A DNA stretch of 64,000 nucleotides from positions 8,961,927-9,025,926 of the forward strand of contig OZ004582.1 in assembly GCA_963924555.1 (NCBI GenBank), in the 5' to 3' direction. Positions 18,141 through 39,803 of this stretch are shown here, piece by piece. The notes under the pieces are model-generated. The model searched no databases, was not told the DNA's origin, and worked only from the letters and a program-made list of their open reading frames with translations. Position numbers and translations under genes: made by a program. This stretch comes from Crambe crambe. Taxonomy: Eukaryota > Porifera > Demospongiae > Poecilosclerida > Crambeidae. The first letter of the stretch is position 1, and every line of letters starts with the position of its first letter.

Positions 18141-18224
18141 GCGTTCTAGTGTTGTCTACAAAATGTATAAACTAACTGTGCTGTCTACGAAGCGTTCGAG
18201 AATTTGAGTCATCCACGAAGGCAC

Positions 18225-18500
18225 TCGAAAGGCAATTGAACTTGAGCTGTACTTCAATTTGAACAATACTATTCCTTACCTGAGGTGTAGGGCTTCAAAA
18301 TGGTACCAAGATCTTAGATATAGGATGAAGCAGTCGGGATTTATGGCTGTCAAGTGTCCACGAAAGCACTTGAGTTAGGACTTGACCTTTACTTCAATTT
18401 GAACAATACCATTCCTTAGATCAGGTGTTGAGCTTCAATATGGTACCAAGATCGTAGATATAGGATGAAGCAGTTGGGAGTTATGGCTGTCAAGAGGAAG
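18225..18500. repeat. Tandem duplication, 140-bp period, two copies
   Basis: ACTTCAATTTGAACAATAC starts at 18251 and again at 18391. Both copies continue through ATTCCTTA, AGCTTCAA.ATGGTACCAA, GATCGTAGATATAGGATGAA (or near match) and TTATGGCTGTCAAG. It lies in the long first intron of the SRCR pseudogene. Confidence 0.7.
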
Positions 18501-19067
18501 ATTATTATTATTATTAATGAGCGTGGGTGTTTTGCATGTCAAGCGAGTGTTACCGCACTCTCTGATAAGAGGATTGCTTTCAGCTTGTCACTGAAACATT
18601 CCTTTTCCCCATAGGGTTGCTGTAATGAGTTAGGGGATTTCAAATGAAATGCAGGGTGATGGGTGATGCATTATGATAACTATAGTGGTTTGTTTCTTTC
18701 AGATGGTGATTTAAGGCTGGTTGGCTCATCTTACTCTAACTGTGGTCGTCTGGAGATTTACTACAATGGAGTGTGGGGCACAGTGTGTGATGATGGTTTC
18801 AGCTCCACTGATGCTAGAGTTGCTGTAGATATGGAAATGTTGGGAGCTTAGGGTAGGGTTTTTCTTGACTATAGTGTACAAATTACTATGTATATATAAT
18901 CACACATGCAGCTATAGCTAGTCAAGGAACAGGGAGAATTTGGTTGGATAATGTCAACTGCTATAGTTATAGCACTCGACTATCACAGTGCAGTCATCTT
19001 GGATGGGGTGTGACTCGCTCTTGTTACCACAGTGAAGATGTTGCTCTGCAATGTACTCCTCCCTGTT

Positions 19068-19283
19068 CCTTGCAACTGAACCATCACCACACACCGTGCC
19101 CCACACTCCATTATAGCAAATCTCCAGATGACCACGGTTTAAGAGGAGCCCACCAGCCTCAAAGCACCATCTGTCAATACCAACCACAATACTATTGCAG
19201 GGATTTCAACTTGAAATTTAATTACAGACTCAGTCTCTATACAGTGGAACTTCTCTATTTCTAGAATAAACTCACTAGAAGTA
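19068..19283 (-). repeat. Inverted SRCR segment (intron plus first half-exon)
   Basis: The minus strand of this segment reads, in order, ACTTCTAGTGAGTTTATTCT (matching 7291-7310), intron sequence, an acceptor, codons for [14 protein letters not shown] sequence, then [11 protein letters not shown], and finally CAAGGAACAGGGA, the start of a second-half exon. It therefore corresponds to the stretch from the end of one SRCR domain into the next, turned around in place. On the plus side, the second-half exon resumes at 19284 with TTTGGTTGGATAATG. Confidence 0.75.
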
Positions 19284-19834
19284 GTTTGGTTGGATAATGT
19301 CAACTGCTATAGTTATAACACTCGTCTATCACAGTGCAGTCATCTTGGATGGGGTGTTACATGTTCTTGTAGCCACAGTGAAGATGTTGCTCTGCAATGT
19401 TCTTTAGTGGAGCTCCTGGTGGATGCAAGTTGGCTGCAGCCTCTGTTTGAGGAAAGACTCACACTGTATATGCTAATCAATATAGACACTCCAATGCACA
19501 AGCTGTGCTTTGGTGCATCACTGAGCTAACTCTTGTGGTTACTATGGAGAGTTTCAAGCAGAGAGGCTCCACTGTATTATGCTTTAGTGTGCCTGTACAT
19601 AAAGTCCCAATAAGGTGTTCTTTCTGGCTTCATAACTTTAATTATATTTTGTATTGTCATGCAGCTGAAACAGTTGGAGTTTCTGTTGGAGGAAGTTTTG
19701 GAGGCGTCGCCTTCGTTGTCATTATTGGTTGTGTAGTGCTTATTTGTTGTTGTCAGGGGCTGGGCAGCAGGCGAAGTTACAGAGCCCATTCTCCTCCTAG
19801 ATCTTACACTGTTGTGGCTGTGTTGAAAAATTAG

Positions 19835-20581
19835 TGGCTAAGGATGAGACCAAGTTTGTACATTATTATTAATTTTATTTGGCTCATAATTCAGTCTTTT
19901 AACTGTTGCTGTTAGTGGCATCACATTGGAGGCCAGATTTCTTGTTTTTTGTTGTTGTTGTTTGTTTATTTGCACTAGTCAGTTAGCTATTAATTTTTAT
20001 CGTGCAGCATCTGCTAGCTATAGCTAAGTCATCAATAGGCAAAGTGAATTACAAAGACATAGCTAGCTAGCTAGTATGGAGGCACTTTTTCCGCGAAAAA
20101 CAGCTGTAGTGGGTCCAGAAAGGAAACTCGTTATCCCAAAATGAAAATTTCAAATTCCAAACTGAAATGTAGTGTGTCCTGAAGCTAGTGCTTTGACAGA
20201 CTTCAGGACATGTGTAATGGAATTTATCAGGACAAATCAAATTTTATCAGGACACCCCTTATTACATCACCAAATCACAGGAATCACCTACTCATTATCC
20301 TGATTTCAAGCGTCCCCGCCTACCAAGAGGGTAGTCTGGCATCGAGTGATTACAACCAATGACAGAATGGACTCATCGATCTGTGGTTTGTTGGTTTTGT
20401 TTTGTTTTGTTTTGTTGCTGTCGTTGATGTTTTGGCACCATGTTACCTCTTTTTACATTCGGAGGTGTAAGTGATGTCATGTGCGTGTGTGTGTGAGAAT
20501 AACTATCGACCAAAATATTAGAAATTCATGACCATGCCCTCAGAATAAAGTGCTCCACCACTGAAGCATAATTATTGTTTA
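19835..20581. other. Spacer between SRCR pseudogene and MFS gene A (convergent 3' ends)
   Basis: AT-rich. It holds short GTT and GTTTT runs (near 19950 and 20400) and a TAGTCTGGCATCGAGTGATT stretch at 20333 resembling one end of the TAGTCT family. No gene is seen. Confidence 0.4.
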
Positions 20582-20583
20582 TT
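20578..20583 (-). promoter_or_regulatory. Possible polyadenylation signal overlapping the stop of gene A
   Basis: On the minus strand AATAAA follows the last codons (TGC ATA TAA TAAA), sharing two bases with the TAA stop. No other AATAAA is obvious immediately downstream. If used, the 3' UTR would be extremely short. Confidence 0.35.
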
Positions 20584-21863
20584 ATATGCAGTAGTTAATG
20601 AGACTCATGGCCAGAAGCATGATTATCTGTGTGAATAGGGAGAAAAGAAAATAGATCACAAACAGAATTCTGGAAATGTAGTTTAGTATGCTTTACCTGA
20701 GCCGACATCAACTCTGCAAATATCAATGCCATGAGAGGGAAAGACAAAAACTGTGTGATTACACCTCCAAGCACAGAACCAAGGAATACGCTGTGGATTG
20801 TGGAAAGAGAACAACACAGAGAAATTATAGCTACTTTGCCACTGATCAAGGAAGTTGAGCTACTACCTATTTAGCTATATTTATGTAGCTAACCCGAAAT
20901 TCATTCCAGCAGATGTCATTCCTGATACAAGTGGAGCGAAGAAGTCTTGATGTACTTCATTTCTAGTACTTTTTCTGAATAGAATTTTTTTGGATAAAAT
21001 TTTGCGGATTTGGAAAAAAAATTAGCTAGATAATAATTAAGGGGAGTTATATTATTACAGAACCCTCAAATATTAAGGGACCTAGCTTTCATAATTATAG
21101 TTACCTTGCTACATTGATCATATCAGGGTAGACAGTGATCATTCCAAGAGCACCTCCAAATCCAATCAAGATAAATCCCACCACAAAGTACCAATAACGC
21201 CTGTCACATGATAAGTAAAATTATTAAGACCCTGCAGAATTACATTTTCAGCTTAAATAACCAGTTACATACGGAATTTTGGTGAAGTATGGAACAGATA
21301 TTAAGACATAGGCCAGGATGATCAGAGAAACTCCAGTGACAGCAAAGACTCTGTAGTGTCCCTGCATGTATGCATATTATAGTGGTCACTACTGAGAATG
21401 CCTATAGGGTATTGCATGAGCATGCATGCTCAGATTCTACAAATTATTATAATTATGTAATGGTAACCAATCAAGGGAAATTCTCACCACTTTGTCAGAG
21501 ATGAGTCCCACGGGAATTGCTGACAACAGAAATGTCACTGCTGCGATGAAAATTGTCAAGCCAACAAATGCAGGGTTCAGATTAAACTGGACCAAAAAAT
21601 AAATAATTAATTTAAAAATCATTAAATAGCTAAGGAATAATAGCTAGGTACAAAATGACAGCTAATAATACCCTTAATGTTAACAAGGGATATGCATGCA
21701 ATCTCTCCAAAGAGGATAAAGTGCACAAGTACTCACTTTGGCTGCTAGGTATGGCTGCAGTGTGGGTTGCAGTAAAGAGATGCCCGAGATGCAGAGGATC
21801 ATGTTTAGAACTGTTGAGTACAATGTAGTATCACAAAGAAAAAATAGACCCAATGAGCACACA

Positions 21864-21957
<94 letters not shown>

Positions 21958-24900
21958 TATTTTAGGGAAAATTCTCATATTATCATGAAAAAAAAACAAA
22001 CCACTAGCTATAGTTATCATTCCTCCATTTTTTTCAATAGCTAATATTTTAAAACTAACAGAGAACAATGAAGATGGGATCACTGATAATTCTGCATGTG
22101 TTCTTGACTGAGAGTGCTTGCCTCTTGATATCTGCAGGAGTGGAGGAGGAGCCTGAGTTTAGACAACAACTAGCCTACACAATTACTGTGACCACCTACG
22201 TACGTAGCTCTGAGTCAATATAGGGTCGGAGGTGGTCTCTTTAGGGAGGTTGAAATTGAGTTTAGACAGCTATGGGTCAATAGGGAGGTAGGACATGGAG
22301 TGTGTATGTCTTAATCATTAACTACAAATCAAATTAGACAGGTCTTGCCTTAGCTATAACTATTGATACTTACTAGTTTTTCTCAGTAGTAGAACACATG
22401 GTATTATCATCACTAGCATCGGTAGTCCAACGAAAATAAATGGTAGTTGGAAACCTCCAAGCTGGGAACATAATAAAGCATGTAATTCATAATGTGTATG
22501 ATGGCTTTTAATAATTATACAGCTAGGCTATAGTTACACTGACGAAACAAGAGTCAAGTGTATTTATTATCTCACTATTAGCTAATACAGAGAGAATCTT
22601 TATTAGAGTGTATAATTTATGATGTAATGCTTGATGTACAGTATGATGAAATTTAGCAATAGTTTGTGAGTAGGTATTAAAGACTGAAGCTATTATGTAC
22701 AATCATAGTCCAAGCTGGGGCTATTTAAGCTTGTGAGTGTACACTACAACTGTATTGTGTACTATAATCATCATAGTAGCTACATCATATAGTAGCTACT
22801 AGCTATCATAGTGGGATTGTGCATTATACATAGGGCCAGTTATAACAAATTGCAGTTGACAGCACTGATTTAAATGCTGGACCAATAGGATTGCTGATTC
22901 AAGAAGTTCCTTAATCAATAGAACTTCAGTACACCATCCATCATGGGCCATTATATTAATTAGGGTACAAGTCAGTTATCTATTAACCTCGTGCAGCGTC
23001 TACAATCTGAATTAGCATGATAGACACTGAAGTAGCTACCATAATATTAATTAAGTAATGGAGCTCCTTTTGCTATAGCTATTATAACAAGTATACAATA
23101 CCTGGAATAAGCCTCCTCCTATGGGATAACCGAGGGAGAATCCAATCCCTGCAGCCATGTTGAGCACTCCCTAAAAACATTGTAGTTATACATGTGGATG
23201 ATTTGAATAATCAGTTAAACACATACTATTACGTATTATGGTTTAGGGATTCAATCATGTAGTGATAGTCTTTGAAAAAGGAGAGAGCCTGGGCATGAAC
23301 TCTAAAGGTGTAGCTAGATATTTATGTTTTAAAAAAAACCTATGACCCAGGTAGCTAGATTACAGCATTACCAACTTAAATGCTTAAATGCTTTCTGCTA
23401 GTTCCTGGAAGGGACCATACATCAGCTATAAACTTACTGTAGCTAACTAACAGAACAGAAAATGTCTCTGTTCACCTAACTAAAGAATCCATGGAGTACT
23501 AGTGATAGCTATACCTTTGACCCCAGTTTCCAAGCAAGAAATGCATATCATTGAACTTTGACCTAGACATAATACAAATTCTCACATACCACAACAGTCC
23601 CCACAGACTTTGGGAAGAGGGCAGGCATCTGTGAAAAGATGGCGGTTATAAACATAGCTGTGCCAACTCCTTCTACTGTTCTCAGCAGGAAGGCGGCTGT
23701 CAGGAAGAGCCAGGTGGCAGGAATAAAGATCACAAAACTGCATAGAATAAGCACAAAGATTTATAATCAGCATGCAAATTATTAGCTAGCTATACAGCTA
23801 GCTAACTTCTTTAGGGTTTGTCAAAGTAACCAAAATGTCACTGGAAGATGATCATTAACTGACTCATGTGGATATGAAAGGAGATTTATCTTTGAAGTAT
23901 AGCTACTGAGTCAAGCCAATTAATGTCCAGCTTAGCCTGGTAGACTTGATAGTTGATGCTGCTGCCTATAGGGATGACCCCTCACTTACGCTAGCAATGT
24001 ATAAGCAGTCCCTATCAGAAGTAATCCCAAGAACACGACAAATCTTGCTCCAATCACATGAAGCTAAAATTGAATTGATATTGAGATTAGTATTGAATGA
24101 ATCAGATTTGGAAGTTGCAATTTAATATGGTGTGGACATAGTAAAAATTAAGGATCCTGATCGTAATAGAAGCGTCCTCATTTCCAAGGGGAATTAATCA
24201 ACACATTGAATAAAGTTTCTGATTTAATATAGCTAGCTATCTACATAATTATTATTTTTAGCTAGCTGCAGTAACTGCATAGCTAGATAGCTAGTTTGTT
24301 GTTGTTTTTGTTGTTGTTTTTGTTTTTGTTTTTGTTGTTGTTGTTGTTGTCGTTGTCATTTTTTGTTTGTTGGTTTGATTTTTTTGTCTGTATTCCATGG
24401 TAGCGATAGAGGTAGGGTACTTACAACGGCGCCCACCACAGGGGACAAGACTGCCACCCAGAATGGAGCTGCAGCAATGATGACACCGATGGTAATGGGA
24501 GTGGCTCCTTTACTCTTGGCCTGCAAGAAATATATAGCACATTTGAAGTTCGATGGCACACATGCAGTAGCTAGCTAGCTAGCTAACCATACTATTCAGA
24601 AATTATGTCCTGCCAAATAAGACTGCCAAAACATTATAGTGAACCGTAGTACTTGAGAAAAGGGATCTTATCACTCAAAACATTAAAAGCTGCTAAATGC
24701 TTGTAAAGTTTACAAGCTACATATAAAATGTACATGAGATGTAAAATTAAGTATAACTCAGGAACAAAATGGGGTATTAATTAGATTTAAAAGCCATGTA
24801 AATCTCCAGATTAAGAGCTTTAGAATGATACTAATAACTTCGTTTTGAATTTTTGCTCCATAAGACCCCCTTTCTCAAGTACCAGACTTCTCAGAATTAT

Positions 24901-25419
24901 CCACATCTTAATTTAAGGGAAATTAATCCAGCTAACTATAGTTAGCAACCTATCTATACGTATACACGTAAGTTAAAGTTCAGAATTTTAAAATTTGCCA
25001 TGGTGTCAAAATTTTGATAATGCTTAGCTGATATGCATGCACATGTGAAGCTAGCTAGCTAACTAGTCAATGCTTGCGTGCTTATTTCTATATACCTCTT
25101 CTGGGAAGAATGGACCAATCAGAGAGTAGGCTGCATTGGTGATCACCATGGCAATTGAGAAACTAATGAGTGTGAGTACATCCCTGCACCTGCGCTTCCA
25201 GTTGGTTTTAGATTCAGCAGGTGAAGATTCTCTATCTTCTTCTTCAGATGCCTCTTCTTCTGATGTTGCTTTGATGGGGGTTGATGGTGGTGGTTCTTGT
25301 GGTGCAGCTGATGGTGAAAGAGAACGTGATTTTGAAATCGGGAGGGGGGGAGAGGTGGAGGATTCTTTTAACGGAATCAGTTCTCCATTGACGATGTCAT
25401 TTCTGTCGTTTTCAGTCAT
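20582..25419 (-). CDS. MFS transporter A, SLC18B1-like, 14 exons
   Basis: Minus-strand exons: 25096-25419, 24425-24520, 23990-24063, 23590-23737, 23102-23170, 22374-22461, 22060-22131, 21737-21810, 21488-21586, 21273-21361, 21105-21200, 20894-20974, 20697-20790 and 20582-20626; 1449 nt, 482 residues, in frame throughout. The N-terminus is a Ser/Pro/Glu-rich cytosolic tail of about 75 residues with INGELIPLKE-type motif, then twelve likely membrane helices, roughly one per exon. MFS motif B is in exon 4 (LLRTVEGVGTAM), motif C-like GFSLGYPIGG in exon 5, and LISDKVGHYRVF is the loop between helices 8 and 9. Fold and motifs match SLC18B1/vesicular amine transporter relatives, which are proton antiporters; the substrate is unknown. 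It is head to head with gene B. Confidence 0.9.
21869..21955. repeat. (GA)n microsatellite in gene A intron 7
   Basis: About 43 uninterrupted GA units. On the gene's own strand it reads as CT repeats about 60 bases upstream of the exon 8 acceptor, like the CT tracts upstream of exon 2 in genes B and B'. Confidence 0.95.
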
Positions 25420-26399
25420 TCCATTAATTAGCTATTCAGCTAGCATAGCATAGATTACTGATGAGATTCTTGAAAAATTCTAGATAGCCATAGATATTTC
25501 TTAAATTGTATAGAAAACATGAGAAGGATTCTAGCTAGCTAGCTGCAAGAGCACAAGGAAGCTTTATACACACTGCTACTTCCATTGAATGAAGACTTCC
25601 TTCGAAGCTTCCTTCACTGTGCCTAGCTTGCTGTGTCTGAATTTAATATTAGTGGCAGATGACGTAATTCATTCTTATGGTGGAAGTCAGGCCATCTCAG
25701 CTATGTACATATATATAGGACTTATGCCACCACCCACCATTTTCCTAACTAGCTGTTCATATTAGCTGTAACGAGGCTGTCTGCCTCGCCAAATGCTCAA
25801 GTCTTAGAATTTTGAATAGACTGTTTATCATTACTAAAACTCACAACTACATAGCATAAAACAGGACATGAAAACAAACCACAGGATGACAATATTATTA
25901 CCACAGAATGAATGAGCATCAACTATCAAACAAACAGTATTACACAGCTATTATGTAGAGCTGTCCGAGGTAGCTAGCTAAACCTTCATTGTTCACTCTC
26001 CACACATAATTTCCAAAGTTTTATTTCCATTTTTCTCCCATATCACTCATGCCTTGAGAGCCCGCACCCCCTTAAACTTTTGAACGTGAACTAAGATAGT
26101 GTCGGGAGGAGGTGACAACCTCTTCACTGATGTTTGTGGATTTTGCAATGAAAAGAAAGTTCCTAACAGAAGTCACCTCCATTAACTCACCTAAGTTTTT
26201 ATTATTGGCTAGCTGTGTATACTCTTAGTGAGATAAGACTGTACTCATTGGATTTGATGCAGAAGTTACAGCTATTCTAAGTTGTAATTTTTATTATAAA
26301 TTGTGCTTAAATATGATATAGTTTGCATGCTGTGCATTAGTTTTAGAGTAATCAGCTAGGTAATTGCAAGGATTATAATTGAGTGCAGAAACTATCATA
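25420..26399. promoter_or_regulatory. Head-to-head intergenic region of MFS genes A and B
   Basis: This 980-bp spacer separates the divergent starts of A and B and should hold both promoters. It is repeated, shortened, between A' and B' (32589-33354). Shared landmarks are ATTCTAGCTAGCTAGCT, GAAGCTTCCTTCACTGTGCC, TCATTCTTATGGTGGAAGTC, ACTTATGCCACCACCCACCA and GGAGGTGACAACCTCTTCAC. The paired GAAGACTTCCTTCGAAGCTT / CTTCC stretch is partly palindromic. No TATA box stands out. Confidence 0.5.
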
Positions 26400-31279
<4,880 letters not shown>

Positions 31280-32276
31280 GACTGATAGATAGCCATCATG
31301 TAGAATGTTTAGTGTCTCTATACTACAAGTTTGATAGTCATCTGATCTATTTACATAACATACCTCTATCTTTGAACCTGTTTCAATATACTGTTTAGCT
31401 ATAAATAGAGACACAAGGAGAGTCCCTATACAAAAGTTTCAGCTATATACCAAGCTAGTTACACAGCTAGCTATTTATAACAACCTTGATCTCCACAATG
31501 AATCCAACTCTAGTCCCAACTCAGCAACTCTAGCTACATCATGTGAGTCTTGTTACATATGCTAGTACTGTAATACTATAGCAACTCAAATTACAGTGAA
31601 GAATTCCAATAATTAATTATGTTTTGATAGTCTAAGTAGTTCTTGTAATCGTGTAGTTTACAGAAGCCATGTTGTATAGCTAATGTAACTTGACCAAGAC
31701 TCCGGTTACAGTGCCACCGACAGAATTAACTAATGTAAGTGACATGTTATTTGACCAAGACAATAAACTCTGCCACTGATGGTTGCATGCTATGTGTTTT
31801 ATGCAGAAGCCATGTTGTAAGTGACATGTTACTTGACTAAGACTTTTACAGCTATTGCTGTCATATGGTTTACAAAAGGCCATGTTGTAAGTGACATGTT
31901 ATTTGACCAAGACAATAAATTCCTGTTACAGTGTCACTGATGGTTGCCATGTGGTGTACAGAAGCCGTGTTGTAGCTAGCCAATGTAAATGACATGTTGT
32001 CTGACAAAGACAAGAACAAACTCATGTTACAGTGCTACATGTTCCTGAGTGGCCAGTTATTCAAGATGTATGTAATTATAGCTAACCTTATCTTCCAAGT
32101 TAGAGTTCAGACTTCTCAGATCTTAATTTAAGCTAGCTAGATATAGCAAGCTATATATACATGCACCCTCCAAGTTAAAGTTCAGGCTATATAGCTACAA
32201 CATTTTAAATTTTGCCATGGTGTCAAAATTTGATAATGCTTAGCTGATATGCATGCACATGTGAAACTAGTTCTGG
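31280..32276. repeat. Spacer with 70-100 bp tandem repeats downstream of gene B
   Basis: From about 31656 to 32053 there are roughly five diverged units containing CAGAAGCCATGTTGTA, AAGTGACATGTTA, TTGACCAAGACAATAAA, CCTGTTACAGTGCCACTGAT and GGTTGCCATGT. The same family occurs downstream of B' (39225-39560), upstream of C' (45960-46285), and as a remnant at 52921-52955 upstream of C''. I see no gene; sequence resembling the upstream side of gene A exon 1 begins near 32100. Confidence 0.7.
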
Positions 32277-32588
32277 GAAGAATGGACCAATCAGACCGCA
32301 TTGGTGATCACTATGGCAATTGAGAAGCTAGCTAATGAGTGTGAGTACATCCCTGCATCTGCACTTCCAGTTGGTTTTAGATTCAGCAGGTGAAGATTCT
32401 CTATCTTCTTCTTCAGATGCCTCTTCTTCTGATGTTGCTTTGATGGGGGTTGATGGTGGTGGTTCTTGTGGTGCAGCTGATGGTGAAAGAGAACGTGATT
32501 TTGAAATCGGGAGGGGGGGAGAGGTGGAGGATTCTTTTAACAGAATCAGTTCTCCATTGATGTTGTCATTTCTGTCGTTTTCGGACAT
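32277..32588 (-). pseudogene. MFS gene A' : isolated, broken exon 1
   Basis: A minus-strand copy of gene A exon 1, starting MSENDRNDNINGELILLKES and almost identical for about 80 residues. A 4-bp CTAG insertion after ACACTCATTAG creates a stop, and about 7 bp are missing just before CTGATTGGTCC. None of the other 13 exons is present beyond it. It was carried along when the A-exon-1/B block was duplicated. Confidence 0.85.
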
Positions 32589-33354
32589 TCCATTAATTAG
32601 CTATTCAACTAGCATAGCATAGATTACTGATGAGATTCTTGAAAAATTCTAGATAGCCATAGATATAAAATGTTTCTTAATCGTATAGAAAACATGAGAA
32701 GGATTCTAGCTAGCTAGCTACAAGAGCAAAAGGAAGCTTTACACACACTGCTACTTGAAGACTTCCTTCGAAGCTTCCTTCACTGTGCCTAGCTTGCTGT
32801 GTCTGAATTGAATAATATGTAATTCATTCTTATGGTGGAAGTCAGGCCATCTCAGCTATGTACATATATATAGGGCTTATGCCACCACCCACCATTTTTC
32901 TAATTAGCTGTTCTTATTATGTAGCTAGCTATTATGCAGAGCTGTCTGAGGTAGCTCATTGTTCACTATCCACACATAATTTCCAAGCTTTTATTTCCAG
33001 TTCCCAGTTCTTTCATTTTTCTCCTGAGAGCCCACACCCCCTTAAATTTTTAACGTAGTGTCGGAAGGAGGTGACAACCTCTTCACTGATGTCTGTGGAT
33101 TTTGCAATGAAAAGAAAGTTCCTAACTGAAGTCACCTCCATTAACTCACCTAAGTTTTTATTATTGGCTAGCTGTACTGTTAGTGAGATAAGACTGTACT
33201 CATTGGATTTGATGCAGAAGTTACAGCTATTCTAAGTTGTAATTTTTATTATAAATTGTGCTTAAATATAATAGTTTGTATGCTGTGCATTAGTTTTAGA
33301 GTATAATCAGCTAGGTAATTGCAAGGATTATAATTGGGTGCAGAAACTATTATA
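32589..33354. promoter_or_regulatory. Duplicate of the A-B intergenic region, upstream of B'
   Basis: A shorter copy of 25420-26399 with the same landmarks (GAAGACTTCCTTCGAAGCTT, TATGCCACCACCCACCATTT, GGAGGTGACAACCTCTTCAC). About 200 bp present in the first copy are absent. It should contain the B' promoter. Confidence 0.5.
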
Positions 33355-38832
<5,478 letters not shown>

Positions 38833-39803
38833 GACTGATAGATAGCCATCATGTAGAATGTATAGTGTCTCTATACTACAAGTTTGATAGTCATCTGATC
38901 TATTTACATATTATAACATACCTTTATCTTTGAGCCTGTTTCAATATACTGTTTAGCTATAAATAGAGACATAAAGAGAGTCCCTATACAAAAGTTTCAG
39001 CTATATACCAGCTAGTTACATAGCTAGCTATTGATAACAACCTTGATCTCCACAACGAATCCAACTCTAGTCCCAACTCAGCAACTCTAGCTAAGATTAG
39101 CTACATCATGTGAGTCTTGTGTTACATATGTGTAGTACTGTAATACTATAGCAACTCAAATTACAGTAAAGAATTCCAATAATTACATATTTTGATAGTC
39201 TAAGTAGTTCTTGTAATAATATTACAGAAGTGCTGTAACAGGAGTTATGTCAAATTATATTAGCTACAACATGGCCACCATGTTTCTAATGTAAGTGACA
39301 TGTTATTTGACCAAGACAATAACTCCTCTTACAGTGCCACTGATTGTTGCTATGTTGGTTTTATACAGAAGCCATGTTGTAATGTAAGTGGCATGTTACT
39401 TGACCAAGACAATAAACTCCTGTTATAGTGCCACTGATGGTTGCCATGTGGTTTACAGAAGCCACGTTGTAGCTAGCCAATATAAGTGACATGTTGTCTG
39501 ACCAAGACAAGAAAAACTCATGTTACAGTCCCACTGATGGTTGCCATGTTCCTAAAGTGGCCAGTTATTCGATCAGGACAACCCAGTGATTAACTACCAG
39601 CAGTGATACCTAGCTACACATTAGATGCCAGTCCAAATTAAAACAGAAGCCACTGTTAAGTGGTTGGTTATTTGATCATGTATAATGAATATGGCTAGTA
39701 TGTCATAGCTGGCTATAGTTTAGTTATGTAGCTAGGGCTAGGGCTAGGGCTAGTGAGGTAGCTAGCTAGCTATTTGTTAGCTGCACCACTGCCAAGATTA
39801 GCT
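38833..39803. repeat. B' 3' flank and C upstream region, with tandem repeats
   Basis: Holds about four units of the AGAAGCCATGTTGTA / TGACATGTTATTTGACCAAG repeat (39225-39560), then three to four GGGCTA units (39735-39752). The block from about 38940 on recurs upstream of C' (45690-46532) and, shortened, upstream of C'' (52916-53170). It marks the left part of the duplicated C-D unit and probably includes the C promoter. Confidence 0.6.

Larger units (their letters stand above)
14217..19834 (+). pseudogene. SRCR receptor-like gene copy, disrupted
   Basis: A paralogue of the gene at 5798-13219. Exon 14217-14274 is the signal peptide (MVDVAVLLILLSVYSSLAA). The first SRCR half-exon begins at 18703 but has lost 28 bp after GTTGCT, removing the VACRQLG cysteine and shifting frame to a TAG at 18849-18851. 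The matching second half begins near 18911 with a 4-bp CTAG insertion that creates a stop unless a shifted acceptor is used. A following segment (about 19068-19283) is inverted. A further half domain (19284-19410, DNVNC..CSHLGWG..ALQC) has no acceptor. The last exon 19665-19834 encodes an intact membrane segment and short tail. The copy cannot make a normal receptor. Intron 1 is over 4 kb and full of mobile elements. Confidence 0.8.

Noticed and set aside
25063..25095. Extension of gene A exon 1 to the codons after PFFPEE (VYRNKHASID)
   Set aside because: The sequence after GAG is a GTATAT splice donor, and all paralogues splice at the equivalent position.
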